Program-made: the position numbers and the translations under genes
Assembly (NCBI RefSeq): GCF_000423585.1
Contig: NZ_AUIG01000016.1
Coordinates: 58,086 to 122,085, forward strand
Direction: 5' to 3'
Length of the DNA: 64,000 nt
Source of the DNA: Salinimicrobium xinjiangense DSM 19287
GTDB lineage: Bacteria > Bacteroidota > Bacteroidia > Flavobacteriales > Flavobacteriaceae
Notes under the pieces: model-generated
What the model saw: the letters and a program-made list of their open reading frames with translations, nothing else
Databases searched by the model: none
Told to the model about the DNA's origin: nothing
Part shown: piece by piece, positions 36,501 to 43,343 of the stretch
Position numbering within the stretch: position 1 is the first letter of the stretch
How the letters are laid out: each line of letters starts with the position of its first letter

Positions 36501-37049
36501 ATCAATATCCTTGTGATGGATACAGAGGTCTATTCCAATACCGGCGGACAAATGTCTAAGGCTACCCCACTGGGCGCCAGTGCCAAGTTCGCGGTTTCGG
36601 GTAAAAAGACGTCTAAGAAGAGTCTGGCATTACAGGCAGTTTCTTACCAGAATGTTTATGTAGCACAGGTTGCCATTGGGGCGAAGGATATGCAAACACT
36701 TAAGGCTTTTGAGGAAGCTGCAGCCTATCCGGGGCCTTCAATTATCATCGCGTACTCACACTGTGGAGAGCATGGATATGACCTTAAACATGGTCCACGT
36801 CAGCAGGAAAAAGCTGTAGAGACAGGTTACTGGCCGCTCTTCAGGTTTGATCCTTCAAAAGAAAAAGGTAAGAGATTCAAGCTTGATTCCAAACCTCCAC
36901 AGGCACCTCTTAAAGAGTTCATGTACAATGAAACCCGCTTTACCAGGGTGGCTAAAGAAAATGCCGAAATCGGGGCAGCTCTTTTAAAGCAGGCACAGGA
37001 AGAGGTAGAGACCAAATGGGAAAGGCTGGAGCTCTATCGCGATATGTAA
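33522..37049 (+). CDS. nifJ: pyruvate:ferredoxin (flavodoxin) oxidoreductase
   Basis: 1175 residues, a full-length single-chain PFOR that converts pyruvate and CoA to acetyl-CoA and CO2 with reduction of ferredoxin. The N-terminal pyruvate-binding block is YPITPASPMGEHVDVYSSKG, followed by QSEGGAAGAVHGSLQAGALT. Two [4Fe-4S] motifs occur at about residues 691 (CTQCNKCVAICP) and 748 (CTGCDLCVAVCP), and the proximal cluster cysteines include CSGCGE (about 822). The TPP site GGDGWAYDIGYGG lies near residue 970. No interruption is seen. PFOR is oxygen-labile in many anaerobes, yet other features suggest a respiring organism, so microaerobic use is likely. Confidence 0.96.
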   Translation: MVKTFPKLICDANEAVARVAHKTNEVCAIYPITPASPMGEHVDVYSSKGKKNIWNNIPKIVEMQSEGGAAGAVHGSLQAGALTTTFTASQGLLLMIPNMYKIAGELLPNVIHVAARTLATHALSIFGDHSDVMAARQTGFSMLFGGSVQEAQDFALISQVATLRSRIPFMNIFDGFRTSHEISKIDGIPDDIIKAIMPEDKIMEHKKRSLDPDSPVIRGTSQNPDVFFQAREAANLYYQRVPEIVQEIMDEFYMHTGRRYNLFDYEGHPEAERVVVIMGSGEGAVRETVDTLLNSDEKVGVLIVRLYRPFSIKDFIAKVPKTVKKIAVLDRTKEPGSTGDPLYLDVVTAFAETGGNIPQVIAGRYGLSSKEFNPAMVKAIFDELQKPQPKNHFTIGINDDVSFSSLLYNPIFKTKKSTFNCMFYGLGSDGTVGANKNSIKIIGETTDNYVQGYFVYDSKKAGSQTVSHLRFGPQPIYSSYLINTADFIACHQFNFVEKYDLLKKIKKGGTFLLNAPFSNEEVWDMLPKKMQEDIVEKELKFYVVDATKVAHEAKLGKRTNTVLQTCFFAISGVLPEDEAIQKIKDAIVKSYSHKGERIVQMNFNAVDKSLEFLQKVEYPKTITSNKHLKPMMTGEADPFVKDVLGKILAGQGDELPVSAFPVDGTFPTGTTQYEKRGIADFVPVWDGADLCTQCNKCVAICPHAAIRAKVVPTEDLAGAPASLTTVAAKGRPFSGTDSYILQVSPEDCTGCDLCVAVCPAESKEVENFKAINMRSKLDVAEAENKNWDYFTSLPYYDRTELQITNIKGSQFLEPLFEFSGACSGCGETPYIKMLTQLYGDSIMIANATGCSSIYGGNLPTTPYKKNEFGRGPAWANSLFEDNAEFGLGMRLALTKKQEIAVDLLKELEPLIGSELVKAIVDNPETNEVQKKQKHADIAELKTILSTIGTPEALKLNQLTEYLRKKTVWILGGDGWAYDIGYGGVDHVLASGEDINILVMDTEVYSNTGGQMSKATPLGASAKFAVSGKKTSKKSLALQAVSYQNVYVAQVAIGAKDMQTLKAFEEAAAYPGPSIIIAYSHCGEHGYDLKHGPRQQEKAVETGYWPLFRFDPSKEKGKRFKLDSKPPQAPLKEFMYNETRFTRVAKENAEIGAALLKQAQEEVETKWERLELYRDM

Positions 37050-37061
37050 GTTTTTAAAATT

Positions 37062-37096
37062 GGCTTTTTCGGCAGGTTTTTACTGCCGGAAAAGCC
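37062..37096 (+). terminator. strong hairpin between nifJ and the HEPN-like gene
   Basis: Arms of about 14 bases, GGCTTTTTCGGCAG and CTGCCGGAAAAGCC, with one mismatch enclose a TTTTTA loop. No U-tract follows, so it may be an attenuator or 3'-end protector. Confidence 0.55.
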
Positions 37097-37119
37097 TTCC
37101 AATAACCAATTCTGATAAT

Positions 37120-37497
37120 ATGGAAAGCAGAGCACCCGGTCTCTTTGAAGAAGCTGTTAAGAAGCTTCGGGAGGCGAATGAAGAACTTTGCAGACCCGAG
37201 GAGGATGTTGTGTCCTACCTGGTCTGTAAAAATTCGCAGCATGCCATTGAGAATTTCATGAGAGGATATCTTCTCAGAAACAATGTTGAACCTGCGGGAG
37301 ATGAGAACATTAATAACCTTTTTAAAAGGTGTGTGGCATTGAACGACAAATTCAAAGAGATCGACCTTCATGAGTTTACCTGCAAAGGTCACAGACCAGA
37401 TTCCCGCTCCTGTAGTGATACTGCAAAAGTTAGCCGCTGCTATGAAATCGCAGGAATGATGGATGATTTCCTGCGAAGAGAAAACCTTCTTCAATGA
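37120..37497 (+). CDS. HEPN-domain-like protein
   Basis: 125 residues from ATG 37120. The frame opens at 37060, but that part is the coding-strand reading of the hairpin. The helix pattern with VVSYLVCKNSQHAIENFMRGYLL and NINNLFKRCVALNDKF resembles HEPN proteins, helical bundles often involved in nucleotide or RNA binding. The Rx4-6H RNase motif of toxin HEPNs is not visible. Six cysteines are present, unusually many for its size. It sits 70 bases after nifJ and ends at a terminator. A link to PFOR is suggested only by position. Confidence 0.65.
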   Translation: MESRAPGLFEEAVKKLREANEELCRPEEDVVSYLVCKNSQHAIENFMRGYLLRNNVEPAGDENINNLFKRCVALNDKFKEIDLHEFTCKGHRPDSRSCSDTAKVSRCYEIAGMMDDFLRRENLLQ

Positions 37498-37522
37498 AAG
37501 AAAATTCTCTCTTAAACTCACT

Positions 37523-37552
37523 AACCCTGCTCCACGGCAGGGTTTATTTTTT
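37523..37552 (+). terminator. intrinsic terminator of the ferredoxin-nifJ-HEPN unit
   Basis: Stem AACCCTGC/GCAGGGTT with a six-base loop is followed by TATTTTTTG. Confidence 0.8.
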
Positions 37553-37618
37553 GATGTAGATGCTTCTGGTTCAGTCAAAAAGAATTTTTTATTTAACATT
37601 TTAATAACATTATTTTTT

Positions 37619-37626
37619 TAGATTTG
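37619..37626 (+). promoter_or_regulatory. -7 box of the exopolysaccharide gene cluster
   Basis: TAGATTTG is a full TAnnTTTG match, 43 bases before the receiver-like gene. The region just upstream is very AT-rich; no good -33 TTTG is seen. Confidence 0.45.
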
Positions 37627-37669
37627 TAAGGTACGGAGCCCCAATTCTGTACACCCCTACTTAACCTAA

Positions 37670-38020
37670 ATGGCAAAAACTGCCCTCATAATTCAGCAGG
37701 ACCTTATTCTGTTACAGGTCCTTGAAAGGATGATTTTGGCGCGTCAATACCGGTGCAAAGCAATTCGTGCTTTAGATCAACTGGATATTGAAGATCAGGA
37801 TCAGAATTTTGATATTATTATCTCAGATATTCTTTTCGACGGTATTGGTCCCCTCGATTATGTCTACCAGTTAAAGGAGATCATTCGCCATAAATCCCTG
37901 CTCATCATCACAAGTATGGGTCAGAAAAAGGTGCGACAGGAGATTCTGGAAATGGGACAGGTCTCCGGATTTTTTTCTGTTCCTTTCAATTTTGATCATG
38001 TAGAAGAAATGCTGTCGTAA
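37670..38020 (+). CDS. degenerate response-regulator receiver domain
   Basis: 116 residues, a stand-alone CheY-like fold. The phospho-acceptor position is conserved (DIIISDILFDG), but the N-terminal acidic pair is reduced to one (IIQQDL). The conserved Lys before Pro near the end is missing (GFFSVPFNF instead of xxKPF). That composition suggests a receiver that binds partners without normal phosphotransfer. It is one base ahead of the HEAT-repeat membrane protein gene and first in the cluster. A regulatory role in polymer synthesis is inferred from position. Confidence 0.8.
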   Translation: MAKTALIIQQDLILLQVLERMILARQYRCKAIRALDQLDIEDQDQNFDIIISDILFDGIGPLDYVYQLKEIIRHKSLLIITSMGQKKVRQEILEMGQVSGFFSVPFNFDHVEEMLS

Positions 38021-38021
38021 T

Positions 38022-39077
38022 ATGGAAGAACAACTACTTCTGCTTATTCAAACCCTAGTAGTCATCCTCATTATGGTATGGTTTATTATTGGGTTTAGTC
38101 TGGTTTACCGAAAGAAAAGAAAGAAGCAGCTGGAGTTTATCGAACTTACTTTCGCTGACTCAATAGCTAAATTTCTTTATCCCCCGCAGGGAGAGGAATA
38201 CCATTTTCTTAAAGTTCAACGGGCTCTCCAGGCGGCAGGTGCAAAACCTTCTAAAAAAGCAAATATTCAGTACCTCATAGACTTAATGATAAGGGCACAA
38301 AGAACAATGCTTGGTGCAAATCATTCCAAATTAAGACTTCTTTTTACTCAAATACCTCCCTATAGGGCATCTCTTTCAAAACTTAATAGCAGGAAATGGT
38401 ATGTCAAGGCGAGAGGGATCAGAGAGATATATGAAATGGAGCAGTCACAGTACATAAAGGAAATCACTAAGGAGCGAAATAATTCCAACATTTATGTGAG
38501 AAGAGAGGCCCAGATCGCTATGGTAGTTTTTTTGGGTTGGGAGAGTCTGCGCTTCCTCCCATACCTTAAAAGAGATATGACCTTATGGCAACAGATTAAA
38601 ATTGTGGAAAAACTCTATGCATATTATCCAGATGCCCAAATTAAATATTTAAAGAAATCCTATGCTACACAGAGACCCTATGCACAGGAGCTGCTTATGC
38701 GCACTATCAGGAAATTTAATCTTTTTACAGAAGTAGACTACATTATAGATTTTCTGGACCATGAAAGTTTTGATCGTCGGGAAACGGCAATCTATTGTAT
38801 CAGTTCCTTTAAACTCACTGCGGAACAGGCAAAGGATGTCAAACAAAGAGTTTTTAAAATACCGAATACCGAACAACAGGTACAGCTACTTAAATACATA
38901 CATCAAATTTCTGATAAACCAGATCTGGAATTTTATAATGCAATTCTGGAAAGCGGAAATGATATTCTCGAAATGAGTGCAGCTGAGATTCTCTGGACCA
39001 GTGGTTATGAGGAGCTGGTTCACAAATTCTATTACAGCCAGTATTCTACCGGTCCTTCTCTAAAAGAGGTAATATGA
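38022..39077 (+). CDS. membrane-anchored HEAT-repeat protein
   Basis: 351 residues. One N-terminal transmembrane helix (about residues 5-27, LLIQTLVVILIMVWFIIGFSLVY) is followed by a basic stretch and a mostly helical cytoplasmic body. Repeated pairs of helices of the HEAT type are visible (VRREAQIAMVVFLGWESL, then FDRRETAIYCISSFKL and ILEMSAAEILWTSGYEELV). HEAT solenoids serve as protein scaffolds. Its last codons overlap the glycosyltransferase start by four bases (ATGA), implying coupled translation and perhaps direct contact with the synthase. Confidence 0.82.
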   Translation: MEEQLLLLIQTLVVILIMVWFIIGFSLVYRKKRKKQLEFIELTFADSIAKFLYPPQGEEYHFLKVQRALQAAGAKPSKKANIQYLIDLMIRAQRTMLGANHSKLRLLFTQIPPYRASLSKLNSRKWYVKARGIREIYEMEQSQYIKEITKERNNSNIYVRREAQIAMVVFLGWESLRFLPYLKRDMTLWQQIKIVEKLYAYYPDAQIKYLKKSYATQRPYAQELLMRTIRKFNLFTEVDYIIDFLDHESFDRRETAIYCISSFKLTAEQAKDVKQRVFKIPNTEQQVQLLKYIHQISDKPDLEFYNAILESGNDILEMSAAEILWTSGYEELVHKFYYSQYSTGPSLKEVI

Positions 39078-40516
39078 CAGGAATTCTACAGGAGGTTTAT
39101 GTCAGGATCAGCTGGGTCTTTTTTATCTATGGAGGCCTTCTGCTCACCATATACTTCCTGGGGGTGGTATTATCTGCCCGGGCTGTTAAGAGAAATAAAC
39201 GCCGCGCTAGATTTCTTCAGGTAAAAGATATTGTAAGTGCTACAGACATTCCCTCTGTAACTCTTGTGGCAGCAGCTTTCAATGAGGGTAGAACAATAGT
39301 AGAGAATGTAAAATCGCTACTTTCCATACAATATCCTTTTTATGAGCTAATGATTATAAATGACGGGAGCACCGACAATTCAATGAGGCTCCTTATTGAA
39401 AAATATAAGCTGGAACCTATTGACTCCACTTTTATTGTTCAACCTATTCCTACCGCCATGGTAAGGGCAGTTTATAAAAGCACCGATATAAAATATAAGC
39501 ACCTTACTGTTATAGATAAGAACAATGGAGGTAAAAGCGATGCATTAAACTGCGGAATAAATTTCGCTCATACAGAACTTATCCTTTGTACAGATGCCGA
39601 CTGCATTGTGGAACAGGATGCAATCCTCAAACTGGTAAGGCCTTACCTCGAAGAAGGGGACCTGGAAATAATTGCCTGCGGCGGCGCCATTGGCGTGGCC
39701 AATGATTCAGAGATCAGGGACGGAATTTTAAAAAAGCTCCGGGTTCCTAAAGATCTGTTGCCTACTACACAGGTGGTAGAATACATAAGAGCATTTCTAA
39801 TTGGTCGTATGGGATGGGGGGAGGTAAATGGTCTCATGCTTATCTCGGGTGCTTTTGGAATGTATCCGCGCACGCGGCTATTAGAAGTAGGAGGTTTTAA
39901 TACCAAAACCGTAGGAGAGGACCTGGAACTTTGTATAAGGCTCCGGGTACATATGGAAAAGCTGAAGAAAAAATATAAGGTGGTCAATGTGCCGGAAACA
40001 CTCTGCTGGACCGAAGTTCCTCATTCGTATGAAGTGTTTGTGAAACAGAGAGATCGTTGGGCAAGAGGACTTTGGGAAACTCTTAAACTTCACAAATACC
40101 TCTTTATGAACCCCCGATACGGGAAAATGGGCATGATCTTTTTTCCCTATTGGTGCTTCTTCGAATTTGGAGCCCCCATAGTTGAATTTTTGGGAATTGT
40201 TTTTCTGCTTGTTTTTGGATTCTATGGACTTATAGACTGGCCTCTGGCCATATTGCTTTTCCTTGCAGTTTATTTATTGGGTTGTATTTTCTCTTCTGTT
40301 GCCGTCTTTTTCTATATTCTCAATTTCAGGTATTATTCTTCAGCCAAAGAAATTACAGAATTATTACTTGCCGCATATCTTGAACCTTTTCTTTTTCATC
40401 CTGTTCTTGTTTATGGACAGCTAAAGGGGCTTTATAAAAAGCTCTTTAGAATAAAATCAGGATGGGGTAATATGACGCGGAAAGGATTTAGTACACAAAC
40501 TACCACTTCCCCTTAA
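39074..40516 (+). CDS. processive family 2 glycosyltransferase (membrane polysaccharide synthase)
   Basis: 480 residues. An N-terminal helix (about 13-36), a cytoplasmic GT-A domain and about four C-terminal helices (from about 350) give the layout of PgaC, hyaluronan and cellulose-type synthases. Catalytic motifs are complete: NDGSTD (96-101), DAD (174-176), GED (281-283) and QRDRW (325-329), the Q(Q/R)xRW motif of processive enzymes. It should polymerise a UDP- or GDP-sugar and move the chain through the inner membrane. The sugar is unknown; PIL-type or PilZ partners are not seen. Its stop overlaps the convergent YaiO-type gene by four bases. Confidence 0.88.
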   Translation: MTGILQEVYVRISWVFFIYGGLLLTIYFLGVVLSARAVKRNKRRARFLQVKDIVSATDIPSVTLVAAAFNEGRTIVENVKSLLSIQYPFYELMIINDGSTDNSMRLLIEKYKLEPIDSTFIVQPIPTAMVRAVYKSTDIKYKHLTVIDKNNGGKSDALNCGINFAHTELILCTDADCIVEQDAILKLVRPYLEEGDLEIIACGGAIGVANDSEIRDGILKKLRVPKDLLPTTQVVEYIRAFLIGRMGWGEVNGLMLISGAFGMYPRTRLLEVGGFNTKTVGEDLELCIRLRVHMEKLKKKYKVVNVPETLCWTEVPHSYEVFVKQRDRWARGLWETLKLHKYLFMNPRYGKMGMIFFPYWCFFEFGAPIVEFLGIVFLLVFGFYGLIDWPLAILLFLAVYLLGCIFSSVAVFFYILNFRYYSSAKEITELLLAAYLEPFLFHPVLVYGQLKGLYKKLFRIKSGWGNMTRKGFSTQTTTSP

Positions 40517-41748
40517 AATTTATACCTGTAGCCCAGGCTGGCTGTGAATTGCTGACCTTCTTCATCATTTGGCAGGTCTTCAAACAACATTCCGCCGCTT
40601 AGCATGATCACATGATGGATCCCGACAGTTTTGTTAATTCCCGAATTAAAATAAAAAGCTTCTAAAGTTGGATTCTCCTGCGTGCGGGTGTAAAGAGTAG
40701 GCTCGTCTGGAGAGATACCGGTTCCTAACCTCCCAAAAATGTAATTTTCGGGGGTGCTTAAATAATACCTTATGTTAAACTGGTAGTTCTGGATGAGCTT
40801 CTCAAGTCGCTCAGGTCCGATAAAAGCCCGGGCATTGAAATAGAACCTTCCGGCGTAGGTGGTAAGTCCTCCAATTCCGGTAAAGTAGTGGTTTCCGCCA
40901 TAGTTCATACTTCTAAAACCCATCTCAGCCTCAAAAGAAGGTGCGAAATTGTAAAAAACAGAAGCGCTGGCTCTAAAATCGGGAAATATTTCACCATTTG
41001 AAAATCCAACATTTCCGAAGCCATAGAACTTTTTCGAAAAAATGGGGTAAGCTTCAATTTCATAAAGGCTGCCATCATTGTAAGACCTATCTGAATAAGT
41101 AGCCCTACCTATAATTGCCATTTTTGAGAAATTGTGCTGGTATTCTGCGCTTAATGCATACCACGCATCATTACGCGGATAATCATCGCTAAAAGAAATA
41201 TACTGCCCCGTGACCTGCACTGAATTTTTAACCGTAAGGTTTATGATTTGATGTAGAATATAACGCTGCCCATCGCTAAGGGAGCTGTTGCGGTAGATTT
41301 CAGTGGCTAGCTTCCCCGCTTCCTCCGGTCTGTTGTCATTCAGCAGGAATCGGGCTCTCAGAATATTTAGGTCCGGCTCCTGTCCATAAATATATAGCAG
41401 GCGGTCAATGTAATGAAGAGCAGCCTGAGCCTCAAGCTGATGTAGACGTTGGATTGCCAGATTTTTCACCCCCACGTAATGAGGAGCTTCGGAAAGCAAA
41501 TACTCCAGATCCCGGTCGCTCTCTTCAAAGCGCTTGAGCGCATAACGATTCCGCACCTGCAGCATTCTTATATCATGATATTCAGGAGCGGCGGCAAGAG
41601 CTTTAGAAGTAAGATCAAGCGAGCTAATGTAATTTCCGCTTCTATATTCTTCCAAAGCCTGAAAGTACATTTTATCTGTGTCGATTTCCTGAGTAAAAGC
41701 GGCTAAAGTGCTAAAAATTAATAGGAAAAAAAGCAGGTTTTTTTTCAT
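40513..41748 (-). CDS. YaiO-type outer membrane protein: TPR domain plus beta-barrel
   Basis: 411 residues with a signal peptide (cleavage near AAFTQ). Residues 25-170 form TPR-like helix pairs (MYFQALEEYRSGNYISSLDLTSKAL). From about 175 to the end the pattern is alternating outer-membrane strands, ending LGYRYKF with a terminal Phe. This is the arrangement of YaiO proteins and resembles the periplasmic TPR plus porin exporters PgaA and BcsC. It is convergent with the glycosyltransferase gene and could export the polymer. Function is inferred from the architecture. Confidence 0.82.
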   Translation of the reverse strand: MKKNLLFFLLIFSTLAAFTQEIDTDKMYFQALEEYRSGNYISSLDLTSKALAAAPEYHDIRMLQVRNRYALKRFEESDRDLEYLLSEAPHYVGVKNLAIQRLHQLEAQAALHYIDRLLYIYGQEPDLNILRARFLLNDNRPEEAGKLATEIYRNSSLSDGQRYILHQIINLTVKNSVQVTGQYISFSDDYPRNDAWYALSAEYQHNFSKMAIIGRATYSDRSYNDGSLYEIEAYPIFSKKFYGFGNVGFSNGEIFPDFRASASVFYNFAPSFEAEMGFRSMNYGGNHYFTGIGGLTTYAGRFYFNARAFIGPERLEKLIQNYQFNIRYYLSTPENYIFGRLGTGISPDEPTLYTRTQENPTLEAFYFNSGINKTVGIHHVIMLSGGMLFEDLPNDEEGQQFTASLGYRYKF

Positions 41749-41895
41749 GATGGGAGGAGGGCAAGGTTTGGCTAAAAATAGGAAATTATTGGTTTTTTGG
41801 CAGGAGAAGAACTTTTTAAATTTTGATGATTATGAGATAGATCATAGTTTTTAACAGCAGCAATGGATTTTTTTGTAGCTGAAAACTTTTAACCA

Positions 41896-43167
41896 ATGAA
41901 CAAATACTATCTCCTATTCGCTTTACTTTTTACCTCAGGCTTATTTGCCCAAACTTTTGAAGCCGACCTGCAGGTGCGGCCGAGGTTTGAGTATAGAAAT
42001 GGATATAAAACACTATTACAGGAAGATGCCGATGCTGCTTCCCATACTTCTCAACGCACCCGCTTGATACTTGGGTATGCAGATGAGGCTCTCAAGGTAA
42101 AATTTTCGGGACAAAGTATTGGGGTCTGGGGAGATTCTCCCACCATGCGTCTGGAAGACAACAATGCTTTTACAATTTTTGAAGCCTATGGGCAGTATCA
42201 AACCAGTCCGGACTTTTTATTTCGTTTAGGAAGACAGGTACTTTCCTATGACAACCAGAGGATCCTTGGAGAAGTTGGCTGGGCTCAGCAGGCTCAAAGT
42301 CATGATGCAGCTCTTATCTCCTGGAAACCTGCAGTGAATCACAGGCTGGATATTGCGGCAGCTTATAATGCCGAAGCAGAAAGCCTTATAGAAATGCCTT
42401 ACCGTATTAATTCATATCAAAATATGCAAATGGCCTGGTATCATATGGATGTGAATAATGTTGGGTTCAGCTTTCTATTGATGAACACCGGATATGAATT
42501 TGATACCCCGTTGCAGGATAGGGAAGTAGATTACATTCAGACTTTTGGAGCATTTCACAACTTTGTCTCAGGAAACTTATCCGGAGATGTGGGGGCTTAC
42601 GGGCAAACGGGAAGTCGAAATGATCGTGATGTTTCTGCCTGGTATGCCGGTTTGAATCTTAACTATAAAGTTACTGATCTTTGGAGAGTAGGAGTGGGAG
42701 GCGAGTATCTTTCAGGAACAGATATGAACGATACTTCAGGTGAAATAAATTCTTTTACTCCGCTCTTTGGAACCAACCATGGCTTTAACGGCCATATGGA
42801 TTACTTCTACGTGGGGAACCACCAGAACTCTGTTGGACTATTGGATCTCTACGGAAAGATTTCCTATGTCACTCCAAAATTTGAGTTTTCGATCATGCCT
42901 CATGTATTCTCCTCGGCTGCGACAGTTGTAGATGCTGCCGGAAACGTGCAGGATGATTATCTGGGCACAGAGATAGATTTTGCCGCCGGATATAAGATCC
43001 GCAAAGATCTGGGGATCAACTTCGGCTATTCACAGATGTTCGGAAGTGAATCCCTTGAGATCCTGAAAGGTGGGGACAAAGACAGAACTCAAAACTGGGC
43101 CTGGGTCATGGTGAGTTTTAGTCCGAAGCTGTTTAGTTATACAAAGCCTGCAGTTTCTGCTCAGTAA
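41896..43167 (+). CDS. alginate-export-type outer membrane porin
   Basis: 423 residues with a signal peptide (cleavage after LFAQ). The rest is a long series of amphipathic strands with typical barrel segments (DFLFRLGRQVLSYDNQRILGEVGW). The order RxxL..GxxL resembles the alginate_exp family (AlgE-like). It is divergent from the YaiO-type gene with 147 bases between. It could complement polymer export or be an unrelated solute porin. The neighbouring PUL regulator starts 176 bases downstream. Confidence 0.78.
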   Translation: MNKYYLLFALLFTSGLFAQTFEADLQVRPRFEYRNGYKTLLQEDADAASHTSQRTRLILGYADEALKVKFSGQSIGVWGDSPTMRLEDNNAFTIFEAYGQYQTSPDFLFRLGRQVLSYDNQRILGEVGWAQQAQSHDAALISWKPAVNHRLDIAAAYNAEAESLIEMPYRINSYQNMQMAWYHMDVNNVGFSFLLMNTGYEFDTPLQDREVDYIQTFGAFHNFVSGNLSGDVGAYGQTGSRNDRDVSAWYAGLNLNYKVTDLWRVGVGGEYLSGTDMNDTSGEINSFTPLFGTNHGFNGHMDYFYVGNHQNSVGLLDLYGKISYVTPKFEFSIMPHVFSSAATVVDAAGNVQDDYLGTEIDFAAGYKIRKDLGINFGYSQMFGSESLEILKGGDKDRTQNWAWVMVSFSPKLFSYTKPAVSAQ

Positions 43168-43343
43168 AAAAGGACAAAGAGGATTATATTTTCCGGGTTG
43201 AACTGAAACTTATAATTTAACTCTGTGAAGAACAGTCTGCTGGAAATATAAATTTATTTATCTTGCGTCGCCGGATATTCTTACCACAAGCTGAATGTTT
43301 ATAGCTGATTGTCTGGTGAATATACAGATGCAATAGATCTTTG

